From: Gnetum montanum | Lineage: Eukaryota; Streptophyta; Gnetopsida; Gnetales; Gnetaceae | Assembly: GCA_015680685.1 (NCBI GenBank) | Contig: MNCI01018006.1 | Coordinates: 161,563-222,693 of the forward strand | Reading direction: 5' to 3' | Length of the DNA stretch: 61,131 nt | Shown: in pieces, positions 56,182 to 61,131 of the stretch | How positions within the stretch are numbered: the first letter of the stretch is position 1 | Layout: each line of letters starts with the position of its first letter | Notes under the pieces: generated by a model | Seen by the model: only the letters and a program-made list of their open reading frames with translations | Database searches by the model: none | Told to the model about the DNA's origin: nothing | Translations under genes and position numbers: made by a program

Positions 56182-57248
56182 TGATTGTTGATCTTTTGGT
56201 ATGTCAAAACCTTAAAGAAAATGGACAACATAGGTTGGTTGTGTGTGTGTGATTGTTGTGGTTATGGGACAAAACCTTGGCAGAAGATATGTAAAAGTTT
56301 GATGAGCATGGACAAGGAATGATGAATTCAAAGGACAAAGAAAGTTGAAGAAAGATGTCTTTGGGAAATAGTAGATGTCTTGGAAGAATTGGAGTGAACA
56401 CAAGTAAAGACATCTTCAAGAAATAATAGACATATTTCCTCATGAAAAGATGTCTTCACCAAAGAAAGACACCTTCTAAGAATGAAGATTTTAGAAAGAC
56501 ATCTTTCTGAGACAAGGATGTCTTTCCAGAATATAAGGCAAATTCAGAAAGACATCTCAGGCATGAAGAAAATATCTTCCATGATCATTAGTGACCATTG
56601 CCTAGTTGTTGCATGCATTTTAAGATGGATTTATAAACATGGTGGCTATAATAAGACATCATATGCATTGAAAAATGTACAAGCTTATGTGTAATCATTG
56701 TACAATCATTTGTAAATCATTGTAATCTTTGTTGCTCTTCATTGTATCATCATTGTTCATTGTAAAGTGTGTTGTACCTCAATGTATAAGGATTAGCAAG
56801 CTAAGTTGCACTTTCCCTTGTAATTGTTCTCTCTTACCCTCTAGGATTGATATGCTTCTTGCAGAAAGGCATCTTAATTGAGCTTGTCTATATCCTATAG
56901 GATTGAGTTGTTGGTGTTGTGGTAGAACACTCTAGAGTAGAGCTTAAGGTTGTAAAGGATTTGAAAACCTAGAAACAACATTCCAAGCTTGACATGACCT
57001 TGTAGGATTGAGTAGCTAGTGTTGTGATACAACACTCTAGACTAGGGCTTGAAGATTATATAGGGTGTGGACCCTTCAGCCACATTTGAAAGGGAAAAAT
57101 TCTAGAGGTATGCTTGCAAACTAACTTGTGACTGTGGACTATCTAAGTTGGACAACCATGTTAAAATCAGTGTGCTCTTAATGTCAAGGAAATAAAATTT
57201 TGGTTACTTATTCATTGCCCCCAATCCTTCTATGTTTAATGACCCACA
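56182..57248 (+). repeat. Probable 5' LTR of copia element D
   Basis: The right end (...GACCCACA) is set by the primer site that follows. The left end is a guess at TGATTGTTGATC. Inside are about ten copies of AAGACATCTT/AAGATGTCTT-like words (56350-56560) and two related blocks with ATTGAGT, TGTTGTG and ACACTCTAGA (about 56900-56960 and 57005-57050). No second LTR is in the window. Confidence 0.5.
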
Positions 57249-57250
57249 AG

Positions 57251-57262
57251 TGGTATTGGAGC
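57251..57262 (+). promoter_or_regulatory. Primer-binding site of copia element D
   Basis: TGGTATTGGAGC differs at two positions from the initiator-Met tRNA site TGGTATCAGAGC, and stands two bases after an LTR-like CA end. Confidence 0.7.
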
Positions 57263-57399
57263 TTGGTACTCTACATCAATATTCAAGAGTGAACATGGAT
57301 GGAATACTCAACATTAGACACATATAGAAAAACATCCTAATGTACATCATTAACTAGTGTGCTCAACTCATTTGTGACATCTACTACCAAGGTAAGTAT

Positions 57400-57850
57400 C
57401 TTATTTCTTTCCTTAATTTTAAAAAGATAGAAAAAGATGCCTGTAAAGTTGACAATTCTTGTGATTATCAAAATGATAGATCTTTTAAAGATAGGTATGA
57501 GATATTTTTCCATAACATTATTTCTTTCCAAAATTTGAGCTTTGAAATAAAAGATGCTTTACATGCCAAGGAAATAGAAATCATAGTGCTTAATGATGAA
57601 TTCTCTTATTTCAAAAAGGAAAACTTAGACCTTAGGGCTAAGGTTCAAAAACTAACAAAAATGTTTGAATAGGTGAACAAGAGCTTTATTGAGAAATCAA
57701 AAAATCAAAAACAACATTTATTCAGGTTTGGTAAATCCTCAAAGACAAAAAATTTGAAATGATTATTTTGTTGTAAGCACAACCATATTCAAGCTTTTTG
57801 TTCTCTTAGAATGCATCACCACTCTAGGTCTTTGCAAAACTAGCCTAGAA
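57400..57850 (+). pseudogene. Gag C-terminal remnant of copia D
   Basis: A coiled-coil-like charged segment (ALHAKEIEIIVLNDEFSYF, then ENLDLRAKVQKL) is followed by a zinc knuckle F-C-C-x-H-N-H-I-Q-A-F-C near 57765-57801, which is the C-x-x-C-x4-H-x4-C type with the first Cys displaced. Stops at about 57670 and 57760. Confidence 0.65.
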
Positions 57851-57858
57851 AGCAAACC

Positions 57859-58239
57859 ATGGAAGTTTGGAGAGAAAAAGAAGGAAAGATAGTGAAGAAT
57901 TTGATGGATCAAGTTACTTTATCCAATGACAATGCTAGTAAATGGTATATTAATAGTGGATGTTCAAGGTACATGATAGGTGACAAATCCTACTTCACCC
58001 ATTTCAAGGAACAAAATTATGGTGTAGAAACTTTTGGAGATGACATGGAAGCACCCATAATAGGTATTGGTACCTTAGGAGGAAAATGTAAGGGATTATC
58101 AACTATGAAGAAAGTGCTTTTTGTTGATGGATTAAGACATAATCTTCTTAGTGTAAGTCAACTTTGTGATTCAAATTTAAATGCTACTTTTCAAAAGATA
58201 GTTGTAGAATACAAGATTTATCTATTGGAAATGTTGTGA
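57859..58239 (+). pseudogene. Protease of copia element D
   Basis: An open frame of 126 codons. W-Y-I-N-S-G-C-S-R-Y-M at 57943-57975 is the copia protease active site with Asn in place of the catalytic Asp (AAT, 57952-57954). It continues through GIGTLGGKCKGL and LRHNLLSVSQLCD, the normal downstream blocks. A stop at 58239 separates it from the pre-integrase region. Confidence 0.85.
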
Positions 58240-59100
58240 TTGAAGGATATAGAAAAAGAAATGTATATACCATTATGGTTGGAAATTCTTCTAACCTTGA
58301 ATCCAAGTGTTTAGTAAATTTTTTAGATGATACACGTCTTTGGCATAGGAAGCTAGGCCAAATAAATAAGAAAAATCTCCAAACTTTGCTATCTAAAGAA
58401 ATGGTTTGTGGTCTCCATAAGCTTAAATATTTCAACTTAAATACATATAAATCTTGTCAAAAAGGGAAACAAATAAGGTTAATAATTGGTTAGAAAAATT
58501 TTATTTCCACTACTCATCCCTTAGATTTGCATCAAATGGATGTGTTTGGTCTAATTAAAACTCTTAACTTAGGAAAGAAAAGATATTTTTTGACCATTGT
58601 TGATGATTATACTCACTTTACTTGGGTTACCTTTTTGTATCACAAAGATGAGGTGATTGATCATTTTTTGAGAATTAGTAATTAGATCTAAAAAGAAAAA
58701 GGTTATGGTATTAAAGTTATCAAAAGTGACAATGGAGATGAGTTCAATAATGCAAAATATGAATAGTTCTATCAAATGAATGACATTCTACATCCACTTT
58801 TTGCTACAAAACTCCTCAACAAAATGGTGTAGTTGAACAGAAGAACAGAATCCTAAATGACATGGGGAGGATGATATTAAATGATTGAAGCCTTCCTCAT
58901 TACTTTTGGATCGAAACCATCAACAATGCTTTTTACATGTCCAATAGAGTTCTAGTAACAAGATTCACTTCTAAAACTCCTTATGAATTATGGATTGGCA
59001 TAAAACCTCTTGTAGCTTATTTTCATGTTTTTGGTTCAAAATTCTCTATTCTAAATGATAAAGATAATTTAATTTTGATGCAAAAACCAAAGAAGGAATT
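58240..59100 (+). pseudogene. Pre-integrase and integrase core of copia element D
   Basis: LWHRKLGQINKKNLQ (about 58339) is the H-x3-H part of the zinc domain, and SCQKGKQ (about 58452) its C-x-x-C counterpart with the first Cys changed. The catalytic core shows MDVFG near 58537, FLTIVDDYTHFTW near 58590 and KSDNGDEF near 58724. A deletion or shift at about 58790 and several stops follow. Confidence 0.82.
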
Positions 59101-59129
59101 TTCTTAGGATATTCTCTAGTTAGTAGGGC

Positions 59130-60112
59130 ATACAAAGTGTTTAACAAAAGAACAAATACGATGGAGGAAATCATAAATGTCAAAATAGATGATTATGATA
59201 TTACTTATCCACAACCTGATGATGAAGGTATTATAATTCAAAAATTATCTAGCCCAACTTTAGTGCAAGATGACAAAAATTTAGAAACTAGTAGTGATCA
59301 TGAAGAGGAAGAAAATGATGATGATCAAGAGATATCTTCCACTCTTGCAAAAATTCCCAGACTTTGAAAAACCAACTATCTCAATGATGTAATTGGGAAA
59401 GTTCAAGATGGTATCCATATTACAAGTCAAATCAAAGAAATGTATGCCTTTTCTACTTATCTCTCTCAACTTGAATCCAAAATCTTTAAGGAAGCCAAAA
59501 AAGATGAGGGATGGATTTTTTCTATGCAAGATGAACTTATTCAATTTGCTAGAAATGATGTATGGGAATTAACACCCAAGCCCACTGATAAACATGTTAT
59601 GGAAAAAAATTGGTCTTTAGGAAAAAAATTGATGACAATGGAAATATCATTAAAAACAAGGCTACATTGGTTTCCAAAGGATACAACCAATAAGAAGGAA
59701 TAGATTTTGATGAAACTTTTGCTCCTATTGCTAAGCTAGAATCTATTAGACTTCTTCTTCCCTATGCTAGCATTAATAACATAAAAATATATCAAATGGA
59801 TGTCAAAAGTGCCTTTTTAAATGAAACCATACAAGAAGAGGTTTACATTAAACAAATTGAAGGATTTGTAGATTTCATCAAAACTGGTCATGTCTACAAC
59901 CTTAAGAAAGCTCTCTATGGTCTTAAACGAGCTCTAAGAGCTTGGTATGAAAGGCTTTCTTAACACCTTACACCAAATGAATTTGAAAGAGGTAAAGCTG
60001 ATGTTAAATTATTTCTTAAAAGAGAAAAAAATTCTTTGTAAGAAATTTTTTAATCTCATGCAGTATGAATTTCAAATAAGAATGATGGAGGAACTCAAGA
60101 GCTTTCTTGGAT
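59130..60112 (+). pseudogene. Reverse transcriptase (RVT_2) of copia element D
   Basis: An acidic linker (59137-59367) precedes the RT. Blocks GWIFSMQDELIQFARNDVWEL (shown in part, about 59508), F-D-E-T-F-A-P (59705), MDVKSAFLN (about 59797) and LYGLKRALRAWYERL (about 59914) are typical of copia RT, in two frames. The segment that should hold Y-V-D-D is missing: LFLKREKNSL at about 60009-60039 is followed directly by FFNLMQYEF at about 60047, which normally lies some 20-30 residues further on. Confidence 0.85.
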
Positions 60113-61131
60113 GAGGAGAGGATGATAGGGATAGTAGCAGGAGCAGGAGTAGGAGTGATAGTGGGAGCAATGGCAAGACTGGGAGCTAGAGTATCAATAG
60201 CACCATGGTAGGGGTTGTGCAAGCTATCCTAGAAAGGGGGGGGGGGGCAACATGATAGTTGACAGGAATCCACAGGGACTAGGGGAGGAAAAGGACAAAT
60301 GCTATTGCATGGAGAGTGAAGATGTGGGAGTGCATAACCCTATATTTAAAATGCCCTTATTGGAGAGGAGTGGCCTTGGCTTTGACACCTACTCTAGGGA
60401 GGGGACCATTATGCAAATTAGCACTGGGTGTCAACCTGATGAGGCTATGCACAAATGAGAGAGGAGTCTACTGAAGAAATTTTTTTCAAAAGAAGTGTGA
60501 CCACATATGGAACTCATTTGCAAGTGGGTATGAGTGACTTGGAGTTTGGAGAATTCCTATGTTAGAAGCTTGGTGGAGGATCAATTACTATTTAGCTTCC
60601 TCACAATGGAAAATAGGGATAGTATCTTATTGGCCTTGGCCCCATGATGACCTAGGGAATATTAAGATAAGTGCCTGGTTAATCATGCACTAGAATATTG
60701 GAAACCTAGTTTCCTGAAATCTTTGGTGGGGATCCTTGAGGAGTTCATTAGGTTTGACACCTTCATAGCATCCATGGACCAGATGGGGTATGTCCATTTC
60801 TATGTGCGGAGTATGCTGCGATTGGAAGATAAAGTTAATGAGATCATTTTGGACACTGCTAGGGGGAAGAAAGGATTAGGGTGTGTTTTGAGAACCTACC
60901 TGTGGTGCAACAGGAGGAGCCCCCATTGTGTAAGGCCTATGGAAACATGAACCCCTATTAGGCTACTATCGAGGACCCATGAAGGTAGCCCAGGGATGGA
61001 ATTAGGTTGGGAAAAGGGGCTAGGTATGGAATTATGGGGTTTTTACCTTAGCAGTTGGGGGACCTCAACATCCACACCCTACTAATGTGGGCATTGGGGA
61101 TAGGGGGCATGGGGGGGGGGGGGGGGGGGGG
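60113..61131 (+). mobile_element. LINE ORF1-like (DUF4283) fragment
   Basis: Begins where copia homology ends. The frame around 60690-60950 has a W-K-P-x-F-L-K-S-L block followed by FIRFDTFIASMDQMGY, GKKGLG and a degenerate Cys-rich tail (CNRRSPHC). This is like the DUF4283/zinc-knuckle ORF of plant LINE-1 elements and related genes. Stops are frequent upstream. The rest up to the window end has no clear domain. Confidence 0.5.
61111..61131. other. Poly-G end of window
   Basis: 21 consecutive Gs at the end, and another run of 12 at 60236-60247. Such runs are rare in plant DNA and may be sequencing or assembly artefacts. Confidence 0.6.

Larger units (their letters stand above)
57249..60112 (+). 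mobile_element. Copia element D, internal region, truncated
   Basis: Plus-strand Ty1/copia element with the order gag remnant, protease, integrase, RT, which defines the superfamily. The N-terminal gag domain is missing after the primer site. The RT stops at about 60112, where unrelated LINE-like sequence begins. No 3' LTR is present. Confidence 0.85.

Overview
This is nuclear DNA from a plant with a large, repeat-rich genome. It holds one partial plant A-type cytochrome P450 gene and several nested LTR retrotransposons and LINE fragments, most of them decayed. A gymnosperm such as a conifer is plausible (long AT-rich spacers, very degraded gypsy and copia copies, low gene density), but this is inference and not proven by the sequence. 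Two assembly gaps are visible: one N at 12531 and 23 Ns at 18407-18429. The window ends in a 21-G run that may be artefactual.

Layout. 1-4 kb: the first two exons (302 codons) of a minus-strand A-type P450. They are joined by a well-defined 1.26-kb intron, and a second donor points off the left edge. The region upstream of the ATG is a minisatellite. 4-7.3 kb: spacer with a 314-bp tandem duplication and an 89-bp triplication. 7.3-14.35 kb: a complete minus-oriented Ty3/gypsy (Tat-like) element with 1.4-kb GC-rich LTRs and a perfect GATCT target duplication. It keeps gag, protease and the integrase C-terminus but lacks RT, RNase H and the integrase core. 14.4-18.9 kb: spacer, then a 5'-truncated LINE tail flanked by long direct repeats.

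19-34.5 kb: a decayed plus-strand gypsy element (A), whose 3' region was split by a younger relative (B, 26577-33806). B keeps both LTRs and gag-protease but has no RT-integrase. 34.5-44.6 kb: gene-free AT-rich DNA with degenerate tandem repeats and an isolated reverse-strand initiator-Met-tRNA primer-binding site. 44.6-56 kb: a copia relic split inside gag by a 9.9-kb gypsy element (C, 44969-54873) with a perfect ATAGA target duplication. 56-60.1 kb: a second copia element (D) with LTR, primer site, gag remnant, protease, integrase and a broken RT that has lost its YVDD region. 60.1-61.1 kb: LINE ORF1-like (DUF4283) debris.

No autonomous element is visible. A, B and C are one gypsy lineage: they share LTR ends TGATGA...CATCA, a tRNA-Asp-type primer site and an unusual gag Cys/His motif. 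Element B, derived from this lineage, and the separate 7.3-kb element both lost RT-integrase while keeping gag and protease. In five of the six retroelement protease sites the catalytic D-S/T-G triad is altered. I found no convincing new cellular system. The best leads are the P450 gene, the parallel gag-protease-only elements, the non-canonical gag knuckle and the long ORF inside the GC-rich LTR.
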